The notes beneath the pieces are model-generated. The model saw only the letters and a program-made list of their open reading frames with translations. It searched no databases and was not told the DNA's origin. From assembly GCA_020636835.1 (NCBI GenBank), contig JACJXC010000007.1, positions 248,001-312,000 on the forward strand: a stretch of DNA of 64,000 nucleotides, in the 5' to 3' direction. Shown here one piece after another: positions 51,651 through 60,049 of the stretch. The stretch comes from Bacteroidales bacterium (GTDB taxonomy: Bacteria; Bacteroidota; Bacteroidia; Bacteroidales; Tenuifilaceae). Positions within the stretch are counted from its first letter, which is position 1, and every line of letters starts with the position of its first letter. The position numbers were made by a program, and so were the translations under genes.

Positions 51651-52232
51651 TTATTTTGAAATTTGTGAATGTAACAATTTTTCGGCCTCCTCCAGCTGTT
51701 GATAAAACTCCTGACCGAATGCACGGATTATCGCATCTTTCAGGAAGCGGAAAACAGGGAGATTAATGGACTCACCGAGCTGGCGGGCAGGAGCACAAAC
51801 ATCCCACACATCGTAGTTTAACGCAGTAAATGTGGGATACTCCTTAACCCGAATTGGGTACAGGTGGCAGGAGATGGGTTTCCGGAAATCGACCTTTTTA
51901 TCGAGCCAGGCCTTTTCGATTGCACAAATGGCCACCCCGTTCTCAAAAACAACAAATGCACACTCCTTCCCATCGATTAAGGGGGTAACCAGGTCGTTAT
52001 CCTCGTCAACCACAGCCACACCCTGCTGCTTAACGGCTTCAATTCCCGATGCCGACATGTATGGCAGCACAATCGGAAGTATATCGGCCATGATAGCCGC
52101 TTCGGCCTCGGTTACTGGAGCTCCTGAAGTTCCATGAACACAGCACAGCCCCTTACACTGGGCAATATCGCAGCAGAATCGCTTCTCAAGAATATCGCTG
52201 CTTACAATCTTATCGTCTATCTGAATCATCAT
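51651..52232 (-). CDS. DUF3109 family Cys-rich protein
   Basis: From the ATG at 52232 the protein has 193 residues. A TTG upstream could add two residues. It carries the DUF3109 hallmark FCCDIAQCKGLCCVHGTSGAPV, then PLIDGKECAFVVFENGVAICAIEKAWL and KPISCHLYPIRVKEYPTFTALNYDVWDVC. The many conserved cysteines suggest an iron-sulphur or zinc site, as in the related UPF0153 proteins, but no reaction is known. It starts 12 bp after the gpmI stop, so it is very probably co-transcribed with that gene. Confidence 0.88.
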   Translation of the reverse strand: MMIQIDDKIVSSDILEKRFCCDIAQCKGLCCVHGTSGAPVTEAEAAIMADILPIVLPYMSASGIEAVKQQGVAVVDEDNDLVTPLIDGKECAFVVFENGVAICAIEKAWLDKKVDFRKPISCHLYPIRVKEYPTFTALNYDVWDVCAPARQLGESINLPVFRFLKDAIIRAFGQEFYQQLEEAEKLLHSQISK

Positions 52233-52244
52233 GCTCAATCCATC

Positions 52245-53768
52245 TTAATGGCACAGGGGTTTCCCTGTCATCTCGGCGGGAATCGATAAGCCCATTACCG
52301 AAAGGATCGTTGGCGCAACATCGGCCAGGATGCCCTTTTCGACAGATTTGTAAACATCGGACACCACAATTATTGGAACTGGGTTAAGGGAGTGAGCTGT
52401 ATTGGGCGACCCATCGGGATTAAGGGCATAATCGGCATTACCATGATCGGCAATGATAACAACGGTGTACCCGTTAGCCTTTGCAGCCTCAACCACCTCG
52501 CTAACACACTGATCGACTGTTTGCACCGCCTTTTGTATGGCACCATACACCCCAGTATGGCCAACCATATCGCCGTTGGCAAAGTTGAGGCAGATAAAGT
52601 CATGTGCCTTCTTATTGAGTTCACCCACAATGGCATCCTTTACAAGGGGTGCGCTCATTTCGGGTTGTAGATCGTAGGTAGCCACCTTGGGCGAGGGTAT
52701 AAGAATCCGGCTCTCGCCAGGGAACTCCTGCTCGCGTCCACCCGAGAAAAAGAATGTAACATGCGCATACTTCTCGGTTTCGGCAATGCGGAGTTGCTTT
52801 AGCCCGCTGCTAGCAACAACCTCGCCGATCGTATTAATAAGGTTATCCTTCTCGTAAATCACATTAACATTGCGGAAAGAATCGTCGTAACGGGTCATGG
52901 TTACATAATGCAATGGCAAGGTTTTCATCCCAAACTCGGGCATATCCTTCTGGGTAAGGGCAATACTAATTTCGCGCAACCGATCGGTACGGAAGTTAAA
53001 GCAGATCACCACGTCTCCCTCCTTAATAGAACCAACGGGATTTCCATTGGCATCAACCCGAACTACGGGCTTGATAAACTCGTCGGTAACGCCTTCGCGG
53101 TACGACTCCTCGATGGATTGCACAATATTGGTAGATGGTATCCCTTTGCCGTGTACCAGCAAATCGTACCCCTCCCTAACGCGCTCCCAACGCTTATCGC
53201 GATCCATGGTGTAGTAGCGGCCAATCAACGAGGCAATAATCCCATTACTATGCTTCAGGTGATCCTCCAGGTTACGGACAAAACCCAAACCGCTCTGTGG
53301 GTCGGTATCGCGCCCATCGGTAAGGGCATGAATGTAAACCTTCGACAATCCGTAGTCCTTGGTAATATCGCAAAGGCTATAAAGATGCTTATCGAGCGAG
53401 TGAACTCCGCCATCGGAGATTAGCCCCAGAAAGTGAACAGCCACATTTTTTTCCTTGGCATAATTAAGGGCTTGAACCAAAACGGGCATTTTAGCCAGCT
53501 GATTCTCCTTTATATCCTTATTGATGCGGACTAAATCCTGATACACAACACGCCCAGCCCCAATATTAAGATGCCCCACCTCGGAATTCCCCATCTGCCC
53601 ATCGGGCAAACCAACACTCTCGCCACAGGCAATCAGCTGCGAGTTTGGGTATCTCTGCATTAATCCATCGATATATGGTGTGGCAGTGCTATAAATAACG
53701 TCGGATTTATCGTGGCTTCCAATTCCCCAACCATCTAAAATCATCAAAAGTGCTTTACTCTTTGTCAT
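52245..53768 (-). CDS. gpmI: 2,3-bisphosphoglycerate-independent phosphoglycerate mutase
   Basis: The 507-residue enzyme has ALLMILDGWGIG (first metal-binding Asp), the phospho-serine motif MGNSEVGHLNIGAGR with S62 as in characterised enzymes, and LTDGRDTDPQSG. The second metal site is FANGDMVGHTGV and IADHGNADYAL, ending NTAHSLNPVPIIV. It uses two manganese ions to interconvert 2- and 3-phosphoglycerate. The window also carries gpmA, so this organism would have both types. It heads the operon with DUF3109 and the dipeptidase. Confidence 0.96.
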   Translation of the reverse strand: MTKSKALLMILDGWGIGSHDKSDVIYSTATPYIDGLMQRYPNSQLIACGESVGLPDGQMGNSEVGHLNIGAGRVVYQDLVRINKDIKENQLAKMPVLVQALNYAKEKNVAVHFLGLISDGGVHSLDKHLYSLCDITKDYGLSKVYIHALTDGRDTDPQSGLGFVRNLEDHLKHSNGIIASLIGRYYTMDRDKRWERVREGYDLLVHGKGIPSTNIVQSIEESYREGVTDEFIKPVVRVDANGNPVGSIKEGDVVICFNFRTDRLREISIALTQKDMPEFGMKTLPLHYVTMTRYDDSFRNVNVIYEKDNLINTIGEVVASSGLKQLRIAETEKYAHVTFFFSGGREQEFPGESRILIPSPKVATYDLQPEMSAPLVKDAIVGELNKKAHDFICLNFANGDMVGHTGVYGAIQKAVQTVDQCVSEVVEAAKANGYTVVIIADHGNADYALNPDGSPNTAHSLNPVPIIVVSDVYKSVEKGILADVAPTILSVMGLSIPAEMTGKPLCH

Positions 53769-53963
53769 ACAAAAATGGTATTAGTTCCTCATTCTACGCT
53801 TACCAAACACCCGCGAGGAGGTATGGTTCGCTTCGTACCTGACAAAGTTACTCAATTTTTCAGGAAAAATGAGCAACAAGCTGGGCAAACAATCAATTGA
53901 TATTAAGCAATCATTACTAATAATAACTTTACTTTGGCGTACATTTTGATTAAACATTTATGG

Positions 53964-53971
53964 TATTTTTG
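53964..53971 (+). promoter_or_regulatory. -7 box (TATTTTTG) for the DUF4294 gene
   Basis: TATTTTTG matches TAnnTTTG, giving a leader of about 65 nt before the ATG at 54042. A TTTG at 53945-53948 is closer than an ideal -33 element. Confidence 0.5.
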
Positions 53972-54041
53972 CGTAATAATTAGTGTCGATAACGGATTTA
54001 CGCCATTTAACAATACGGGATTATCCCTTGCAGTAATATAG

Positions 54042-54635
54042 ATGAAACGACTTATTATAATACTAATGGCGGTGTTTATAGCGACAAGCATTGACGCCCA
54101 AGACCTTAGCAAAGCGACCTCCACCCTGCTATACCCCACCATCATTGTTGATGGCGATACCATACCCTATATTCGTATAAAAGAAGTGGTTAAACGCGGC
54201 CGACGCCGATTCCGCAGTAAACGGGAGATGCAACAGTACTACAAGATGATCCGCAACCTAAAAAAAACGTACCCTTACGCCCAGGTAGCCAAGACCAGGC
54301 TTTTTGAGATGAACGAACATATTAAAACGCTGCACACTAAACGCGAAGTGGACGCATACATCAAACAATCGGAAAAAGCCATGCGAGCCGAGTTTGAGAA
54401 GAAACTTGTTAAGCTAACCATATCGCAAGGGCGGATGCTGATTAAACTTATCGACAGGGAAACGGGGCAAACCTCGTACCAACTGGTAAGGGAACTTAAA
54501 GGTGGATTCTCAGCCGGATTCTGGCAGGGTGTTGCCCGGCTATTTGGATCGAATCTTAAAACAAAATTCGATCCCCAAGGCGAGGATAAGGTGCTAAACG
54601 AGCTGATAATTCTTTACGAACAGGGCTTACTATAG
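54042..54635 (+). CDS. DUF4294 family exported protein
   Basis: The 197-residue protein has a signal peptide (MKRLIIILMAVFIATSIDAQ) and the DUF4294 pattern: IIVDGDTIPYIRIKEVVKRGRRRFRSKREMQQYYKMIRNLKKTYPYAQVAKTRLFEMN. The remainder is charged helix, then the C-terminal block GGFSAGFWQGVARLFGSNLKTKFDPQGED. It is probably periplasmic. The family is common in Bacteroidota and its role is unknown. It converges on elbB. Confidence 0.85.
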   Translation: MKRLIIILMAVFIATSIDAQDLSKATSTLLYPTIIVDGDTIPYIRIKEVVKRGRRRFRSKREMQQYYKMIRNLKKTYPYAQVAKTRLFEMNEHIKTLHTKREVDAYIKQSEKAMRAEFEKKLVKLTISQGRMLIKLIDRETGQTSYQLVRELKGGFSAGFWQGVARLFGSNLKTKFDPQGEDKVLNELIILYEQGLL

Positions 54636-54651
54636 CTATACTGCAATTGGT

Positions 54652-55311
54652 TTACCGAATCCACTTCAACATCTCAGAGATAATTGCTTTTGCTCCATCG
54701 GCAATGTCAACAATGGAAGCATCAAGCATGTAGCATGGCGTGGAGAAAACCATGTTGCGCTCATCCACCACCACCTGACCACTCCCAGTAAGTTGGTGCT
54801 TAGCCCCAAGAGTTTCGGTAGCCTTGGCTGTAGCGGCATCCTTTCCAAAGGTAATAGTTACATTGCCAAGCACTTTAGCCATCAGCACAGGCGATATACA
54901 AAGCGCGCCAATAGGTTTGTGCATGCCGTGCATGTCCTTGATTGCCTTAGCCACCTCGGTATTTACAGTGCAATTCGCATTCTGAAGAGCCCAGCTGGAT
55001 AAGTTTTTTGCCACCCCAAACCCTCCGGGAAACACCAATGCATCGAACAACTCGGCGTTAAATTCCGACAGCGGTTTTATATGGCCACGCGAAATGCGAG
55101 CCGACTCCACCAGCACATTGCGCGATTGCGCGATAGGCTTCCCCGTGGTATGATCAATAACATCGTGCTGTTCAATATTTGGCGCAAAGGTTTGATAAGA
55201 GCAACCGTTCAGCGCAATGGCGTAAAGGGTCATCACAGCCTCGTGAATCTCGGAACCATCGTAAACTCCGCATCCCGAAAGGACTACGGCAAATTTCTTT
55301 TGATTGTTCAT
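54652..55311 (-). CDS. elbB: Isoprenoid biosynthesis glyoxalase ElbB
   Basis: The 219-residue DJ-1/PfpI-superfamily protein matches ElbB: FAVVLSGCGVYDGSEIHEAVMTLYAI, ESARISRGHIKPL, DALVFPGGFGVAKNLSSWA and the nucleophile elbow GALCISPVLMAKVLG. In E. coli it has glyoxalase III activity and was first named for raising lycopene yield; its true role is unsettled. It is divergent from thpR across a 60-bp gap. Confidence 0.92.
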   Translation of the reverse strand: MNNQKKFAVVLSGCGVYDGSEIHEAVMTLYAIALNGCSYQTFAPNIEQHDVIDHTTGKPIAQSRNVLVESARISRGHIKPLSEFNAELFDALVFPGGFGVAKNLSSWALQNANCTVNTEVAKAIKDMHGMHKPIGALCISPVLMAKVLGNVTITFGKDAATAKATETLGAKHQLTGSGQVVVDERNMVFSTPCYMLDASIVDIADGAKAIISEMLKWIR

Positions 55312-55371
55312 GATTTATGCATAAATTCGACACTAATATACAAAATTCAACCAACAATCCAATAAAACTAG

Positions 55372-55956
55372 ATGAATTCCATCAGAACCTTCGCCGCAAT
55401 AGAGGTAAAACCCGAAAAACAAATGGTACTGCTATGGGATAGGCTCAAGGCAATACTCCCAAGGGAAAGCGCAACATGGGTAAACCCGGGCACAACCCAT
55501 ATAACCTTACTATTCCTAGGCGAAACACCTATCAACCAAATAGGTCGCATAGGCAACATTTTGAGGGAGATGCTAACCAGCTTTCCTGCATTTAACCTAA
55601 CCATAAAAGGGATCGGCACCTTTGGCACCCCTAATCCCAAAGTTATATGGCTGGGAGCCGATTACAGCAAGGAGTTGATGGAGCTAAAGCGGTTAGTGGA
55701 TGAAGCACTAAACCCCATGGGCTACAGCGATAGGGATAAACCCTACACCCCACACCTCACCCTTGGGCGTATAAAACGACTGAACAATCCTAATTTACTG
55801 ATAAATGAGCTGGAGGCAAACCGCAATACAATAGTACAAACGGCTGCCATTGGCAAATTAACCCTCTACGAAAGCACACTAACCCCCCGAGGGGCAATTT
55901 ATACGCCAATAGAGATAGTAACCCTACACCCCACGCCCCCGCACCACGGTTATTAA
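55372..55956 (+). CDS. thpR: RNA 2',3'-cyclic phosphodiesterase
   Basis: The 194-residue 2H phosphoesterase has the two catalytic HxT motifs: THITLLFLGE (first His-Ile-Thr) and TPHLTLGRIKR (His-Leu-Thr). The start SIRTFAAIEV, which begins MNSIRTFAA, is typical of ThpR/LigT. Family enzymes open 2',3'-cyclic phosphates on RNA ends. Its C-terminus overlaps the convergent sugar transferase gene by 33 bp. Both readings are supported in the overlap. Confidence 0.9.
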   Translation: MNSIRTFAAIEVKPEKQMVLLWDRLKAILPRESATWVNPGTTHITLLFLGETPINQIGRIGNILREMLTSFPAFNLTIKGIGTFGTPNPKVIWLGADYSKELMELKRLVDEALNPMGYSDRDKPYTPHLTLGRIKRLNNPNLLINELEANRNTIVQTAAIGKLTLYESTLTPRGAIYTPIEIVTLHPTPPHHGY

Positions 55957-57339
55957 CGTATAGATTATAATCTTAAAATCGACAAACAACGACATATTCT
56001 CGATATAGAGTAGGTCGTACTTGAGGCGTACCACCATTTGGGTAACGTTCTCGGCGTAACCGTACTTAACCTGTCCCCACGATGTTATGCCGGGTTTCAC
56101 CTTCTGTAGATGCACGTAATGGGGTGCAATCTTAATAATCTGGTCGATAAAGAACTGCCGCTCGGGGCGCGGGCCAACCAGCGACATCTCGCCCTTGATA
56201 ACATTGATAAAATTGGGTAACTCATCGAGACGGGTTTTACGCATAAACCGTCCCACCGGGGTAACGCGCGCATCGGTTTTGCTCGATAGAGCTGGGCCAT
56301 TCGCCTCGGCATCGGTGTACATGCTACGAAACTTGAGCAGCGTAAACGGCTTCCCGAACTGCCCCACACGCTCTTGCCTATAAAATACTGATCCCCGGGA
56401 TGTTATTTTAATCACTATGGCCAACACAACCATCAAAGGTAGCAACAGGCACATGGCCAGCACTCCAACGGAGTAGTCCATTGTGCGTTTAAGGTTCAGT
56501 TGCCATGGGGGCATCAGTTCAAAGGAGATATTGAGCAATGGGGCGTTAAAAATGCCAGTCATCTTAACCCGACCCGCAAGATAATCGTACATACTGGGTA
56601 TTGCCTTAATCAACACATTTAGGGAAAGCAGCTCGTTTATAATCTGGGTAAGCATTTCGGAGCTCTCCCCGTCAATTGCGAGTAGCACCTCCTCTACCCG
56701 CTGCTGCCTTACAACACTGGCAATTCCCTCCAACTTGCCCAGGCATGGCAGTTTACCGCTCATCAAATCCCGATTATCGGCACCGGCAATAATATACCCT
56801 ACCAACAAATACCCCTGTGATTTTGGCTCGGATTTCAACTCACTATAAAGGTTGAGTGCCATTTCGCCGTTGCCCACTATAATAGAGGGGAACCCAATTT
56901 TACGCGAATGGATCCGATGGATTGTTCGCATGGTAAGCAGCAACCGGGGGATATAGGTTAACGCAAAAACTAATACGTAAAGGCTCAGGAGAATCCTGTA
57001 GTAACTACGGTACGACACGATATAATCGTCCAACAACATGGCAAAAAAGATGAGCAGGCTACCCAGCAATGTATAGCCAATGGAAGCGCTCAACTCCTTA
57101 AGCCTCGACTTACGGTAAACATTATGGTAAAACCCGGCCAATCCGAATAGCGCAACCCAGAATACCGGGAATATTATAATTCCCAGCAAGAATTTAGTAT
57201 CGAGACTAAAAGGAATATCGCCCCCGAATAGCTGCGACTCAATAAACTTTTTTCTGTATAGGTTAAATACTACCCACGCCGCAGCACTTCCCAAAAAATC
57301 AAAAAGGATATACCTAAAAACCTGTATTTGCTTACTCAC
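55924..57339 (-). CDS. Exopolysaccharide polyprenyl glycosylphosphotransferase (WcaJ/PssY type)
   Basis: The 471-residue protein has four or five N-terminal membrane helices, a central cytosolic nucleotide-binding-like region (FPSIIVGNGEMALNLYSELKSEPKSQGY), a further membrane helix (YSVGVLAMCLLLPLMVVLAIVIKI) and the bacterial sugar transferase domain: VFYRQERVGQFGKPFTLLKFRSM, RLDELPNFINVIKGEMSLVGPRPER. It transfers a sugar-phosphate to undecaprenyl phosphate to start polysaccharide assembly. No other surface polysaccharide genes are next to it, though the oxidoreductase-like gene lies 66 bp upstream. Confidence 0.92.
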   Translation of the reverse strand: MSKQIQVFRYILFDFLGSAAAWVVFNLYRKKFIESQLFGGDIPFSLDTKFLLGIIIFPVFWVALFGLAGFYHNVYRKSRLKELSASIGYTLLGSLLIFFAMLLDDYIVSYRSYYRILLSLYVLVFALTYIPRLLLTMRTIHRIHSRKIGFPSIIVGNGEMALNLYSELKSEPKSQGYLLVGYIIAGADNRDLMSGKLPCLGKLEGIASVVRQQRVEEVLLAIDGESSEMLTQIINELLSLNVLIKAIPSMYDYLAGRVKMTGIFNAPLLNISFELMPPWQLNLKRTMDYSVGVLAMCLLLPLMVVLAIVIKITSRGSVFYRQERVGQFGKPFTLLKFRSMYTDAEANGPALSSKTDARVTPVGRFMRKTRLDELPNFINVIKGEMSLVGPRPERQFFIDQIIKIAPHYVHLQKVKPGITSWGQVKYGYAENVTQMVVRLKYDLLYIENMSLFVDFKIIIYTLITVVRGRGV

Positions 57340-57405
57340 AACCCCTAAATTTTAAACTTGGCAATTTAGCCATTTTTAGGGATATTTAAGCTTACTAATA
57401 CGTTT

Positions 57406-58215
57406 TTAGTGCTTAATTTTCGACAATACCGCGTCGATAACATTCGAAACGCGCACAGCTAATTCAATATTTTCGGGAACAATGCCCCTGGATGGAATTT
57501 TTTTTAGGAACAATTCAATAGGGAACCCTTCACGCAACGCTCCACCCCCTTCGGTACTGGGAATCAGGAACGACTGGTTACCCTCACCCTCAGTAATGCT
57601 TACCGCCAGTTGCTCCGGAGCACTCAGCGTTTGGAACGAATAGGTTGCAACTGAATTATCCGTAAAATCGATTAAAACCAACAGATTACTCGGAACCGAG
57701 ACGTTTACAGGAATACTGTACGCCCTAACTTTTCGAATATTCAACCGCGATAGTTTAAGCGCGGTAGCAATGTCGGACACAAGCAATGCCATAAAGGAAT
57801 CCCAACTGCCTATTTTTTGATTCACGGTTCGCTCAATGCGCGCAATAAAAGGTGTGCTGAGTGGTAGCACCATACTCCCGAGACACGCCCCCAGCGTGTT
57901 AAAGTTAACCGCAAGCCCCATCTCCAATGCCAATTGCTGCAGTTGGCAAAGATTGGCATGGCTTAAACCCTCGGGGCTATTCAGAATGGGCGTAACACCC
58001 CTTCGAATGGCTTTAGCCGCCACATCAAACTTAAAATCGGGGAGCACATCAATAAACGCTATATCGGATTGAGCAATGAGCAGATCCAATGCCTGAGAAT
58101 TATGGTTCAAAGATTGAACCCACTGCCCCACACAGGAACAGCCAGAACCCCCAAAAGCCTTGTTAACAACCTCATCGGGAATCGTACTATCAACAAATAA
58201 ACCAACTCGCGGCAT
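57406..58215 (-). CDS. Gfo/Idh-like oxidoreductase domain protein, substrate unknown
   Basis: The 269-residue protein resembles the Rossmann half of Gfo/Idh/MocA proteins: ALDLLIAQSDIAFIDVLPDFKFDVAAKAIRRGVTPILNSPEGLSHANLCQLQQLALEMGLAVNFN. It reads as the usual binding-loop order (DIAFIDV, then ILNSPEGLS in place of the EKP motif). The Gly-rich GxGxxG of the first loop is absent (VGLFVDSTIPDE), so cofactor binding is doubtful. The C-terminal half, RIERTVNQKIGSWDSFMALLVSDIATALK, fits the sheet domain. I am not sure of the family; a degenerate or specialised member is likely. Confidence 0.5.
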   Translation of the reverse strand: MPRVGLFVDSTIPDEVVNKAFGGSGCSCVGQWVQSLNHNSQALDLLIAQSDIAFIDVLPDFKFDVAAKAIRRGVTPILNSPEGLSHANLCQLQQLALEMGLAVNFNTLGACLGSMVLPLSTPFIARIERTVNQKIGSWDSFMALLVSDIATALKLSRLNIRKVRAYSIPVNVSVPSNLLVLIDFTDNSVATYSFQTLSAPEQLAVSITEGEGNQSFLIPSTEGGGALREGFPIELFLKKIPSRGIVPENIELAVRVSNVIDAVLSKIKH

Positions 58216-58237
58216 AATACATTATTTTGCTTGGCAA

Positions 58238-58245
58238 CAAACATA
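58238..58245 (-). promoter_or_regulatory. -7 box (TATGTTTG) for the oxidoreductase-like gene
   Basis: On the minus strand TATGTTTG matches TAnnTTTG, 22 nt upstream of the ATG at 58215. Confidence 0.5.
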
Positions 58246-58336
58246 CTCTATTTTCGAGTTACAGCACTGGTAGCGCTTCGGGTTTTTATCAACCTTTTAA
58301 TAACACCCGCCGGGCACTTACTTCAAAAAATGGTTC

Positions 58337-58344
58337 TATCTTTG
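58337..58344 (+). promoter_or_regulatory. -7 box (TATCTTTG) for pcm, which sets its start
   Basis: TATCTTTG exactly matches TAnnTTTG. It lies inside the longer open frame that begins at 58227, so the true start must be the ATG at 58365. Confidence 0.6.
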
Positions 58345-58364
58345 TGAGCATATCGAACAAAACA

Positions 58365-59015
58365 ATGCTGCAACAGGATACATTTCAACACAAAGGACTT
58401 AGAAAAAGACTGGTTGACGAAATTCGGGATAAAGGGATTACGAATACGGATGTGCTCAACGCAATCCTCAAAATACCCCGGCACTACTTCATGGAAAGCG
58501 GGTTTCTGAAATTCGCCTATAGCGATCAGGCATTTCCCATTGGCGCAGGGCAAACCATCTCGCAACCCTATACCGTAGCGTTTCAAACCCAACTCCTGGA
58601 CATAAAGCACATGGACAAAGTTCTGGAAGTGGGCACAGGATCGGGATACCAAACGGCAATTCTACTCGAGATGAAGGCCAGGGTTTACACCATCGAGCGC
58701 CAACGCGAGCTATACCTCAACGCCAAAGCGCTGCTCGAGGAAATGGGCTATCATCCCCATTTTTTTTATGGCGATGGCTACAAGGGTGTCCCCGGATACT
58801 CCCCTTACAACAAAATTCTTGTAACTGCAGGCGCAACAGAAATTCCCGAGGCGCTGGTAGAGCAATTGGCCGTTGGCGGCCGAATGGTAATTCCGGTTGG
58901 CGACGAAGGGGTTCAGGCCATGACCCTAATTGAGAAAATTAGCGCTACCGAGATTAAAACATCAACACACGGCAACTTTATGTTTGTTCCGCTGCTGAAA
59001 GGAACAAGTAAGTAA
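58365..59015 (+). CDS. pcm: Protein-L-isoaspartate O-methyltransferase
   Basis: The 216-residue protein starts MLQQDTFQHKGLRKRLVDEIRDKGITNTDVLNAILKIPRHYFM, then PIGAGQTISQPYTVAFQTQLL (PCMT signature) and the SAM-binding VLEVGTGSGYQTAIL (about residues 86-100). The later YNKILVTAGATEIPEALVEQLAVGGRMVIPVG is also characteristic. It methylates isoaspartyl residues in damaged proteins to start repair. The frame is open for 46 codons further upstream, but a perfect -7 box sits in that part. Confidence 0.95.
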   Translation: MLQQDTFQHKGLRKRLVDEIRDKGITNTDVLNAILKIPRHYFMESGFLKFAYSDQAFPIGAGQTISQPYTVAFQTQLLDIKHMDKVLEVGTGSGYQTAILLEMKARVYTIERQRELYLNAKALLEEMGYHPHFFYGDGYKGVPGYSPYNKILVTAGATEIPEALVEQLAVGGRMVIPVGDEGVQAMTLIEKISATEIKTSTHGNFMFVPLLKGTSK

Positions 59016-59297
59016 TTTGGGGGGTGGGTAATTAAGTAGAATTTAGTAGGATGAGCTTGTTTCCTAGCAAACAAGCCACACATCTAACTTAGCGGAATTT
59101 ATGAAATACCCGTGTAAGTGTGTTTACATAACCGAGTGTTTTATGCGAGCTCACCGAAGGTAAATACTGAAGAACAACCGAATGCTTCTTACGAACTCGG
59201 CAGAGCCAAGATATGGGCGTTCCATCCGCTCAATAACGACTGTTAAAATCAAAAAATGTAAAGCATTAATAATTAGTTAACTAAATATTTTATACGG
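59016..59297. other. Non-coding stretch with one hairpin, no gene recognised
   Basis: The 282-bp gap has an 8-bp hairpin GCTTGTTT-CCTAGC-AAACAAGC at 59055-59076 with no T-run on either strand, so it is not a standard terminator. The remaining sequence has higher GC content than nearby intergenic DNA and short open frames only. Confidence 0.4.
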
Positions 59298-59936
59298 ATG
59301 AAAATTAAACAGTTTGTTTTTAATCCATTTCAGGAGAATACATATTTGCTTTACGACGAAACCGGCGAGGCCATCATTGTTGATGCGGGTTGTCATACGT
59401 CATCGGAGACTGCCGAGGTGAAACAATTCGCCGAGGAGAACAACCTCACCGTGAAGTTTCTGGTGAACACGCATTGCCATATCGACCATGTGCTGGGAGT
59501 TAATGCCCTGCGCAGCGCATTCGGAGTTGAAAGCTATGCACACCGCGAGGAGCTCCCCATGCTCCAAACCGTCCCTTCGCAAGCCCAAATGTTTGGTTTC
59601 GATATTGACACTGTTCCCCAAATCGACAAAACATTGGAGGATGGCGATACCATTAAGTTTGGAAACACAACCCTACAAGTGATACACACCCCGGGGCATA
59701 CTCCCGGCGGTATTTGCCTATACTCAACAAGCAATAACATAGTATTAACGGGCGACACGCTTTTTCAGGGATCTATTGGCCGCACCGATTTGGGAGGAGG
59801 CAGCTTCGATTCCATAATCAATAGCATAACAACCCGACTATTAACGCTACCCGACGAGGTTATTGCGCTACCCGGGCACGGCCCAGCCACAACCATCGGG
59901 AAGGAGCGGGTTTTTAACCCCTACCTAAAGGATTAA
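59298..59936 (+). CDS. MBL-fold metallo-hydrolase (glyoxalase II-like)
   Basis: The 212-residue protein has the metallo-beta-lactamase fold: NTHCHIDHVLG (H59, H61, D63, H64), the next metal His in HTPGHTPGGICLYS, the bridging Asp in VLTGDTLFQGSIGRTDLGGG and the last His in LPGHGPATTIGKE. This set fits YcbL/GloB-like thioesterases, which hydrolyse S-lactoylglutathione-like thioesters; the true substrate is uncertain. It starts 282 bp after pcm and precedes gcvP by 113 bp. Confidence 0.88.
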   Translation: MKIKQFVFNPFQENTYLLYDETGEAIIVDAGCHTSSETAEVKQFAEENNLTVKFLVNTHCHIDHVLGVNALRSAFGVESYAHREELPMLQTVPSQAQMFGFDIDTVPQIDKTLEDGDTIKFGNTTLQVIHTPGHTPGGICLYSTSNNIVLTGDTLFQGSIGRTDLGGGSFDSIINSITTRLLTLPDEVIALPGHGPATTIGKERVFNPYLKD

Positions 59937-59999
59937 AACAGTTGCTCAAAAACATTAATAATAATTGCAATACACACTTTCATATCGAAACCAAATTGA

Positions 60000-60007
60000 T
60001 ACTTTTG
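60000..60007 (+). promoter_or_regulatory. -7 box (TACTTTTG) for gcvP
   Basis: TACTTTTG matches TAnnTTTG and leaves a leader of about 40 nt before the first ATG at 60050. No glycine riboswitch-like structure was seen upstream. Confidence 0.55.
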
Positions 60008-60049
60008 TTAATATTTTTTTATTAATAACCACAATAACATTATCATATT

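Noticed and set aside
59055..59076. Terminator hairpin after pcm
   Set aside because: The stem is perfect but no T-run follows on either strand.
59937..60049. Glycine riboswitch upstream of gcvP
   Set aside because: The 113-bp leader region is A/T-rich with no paired aptamer-like stems; only a -7 box is visible.
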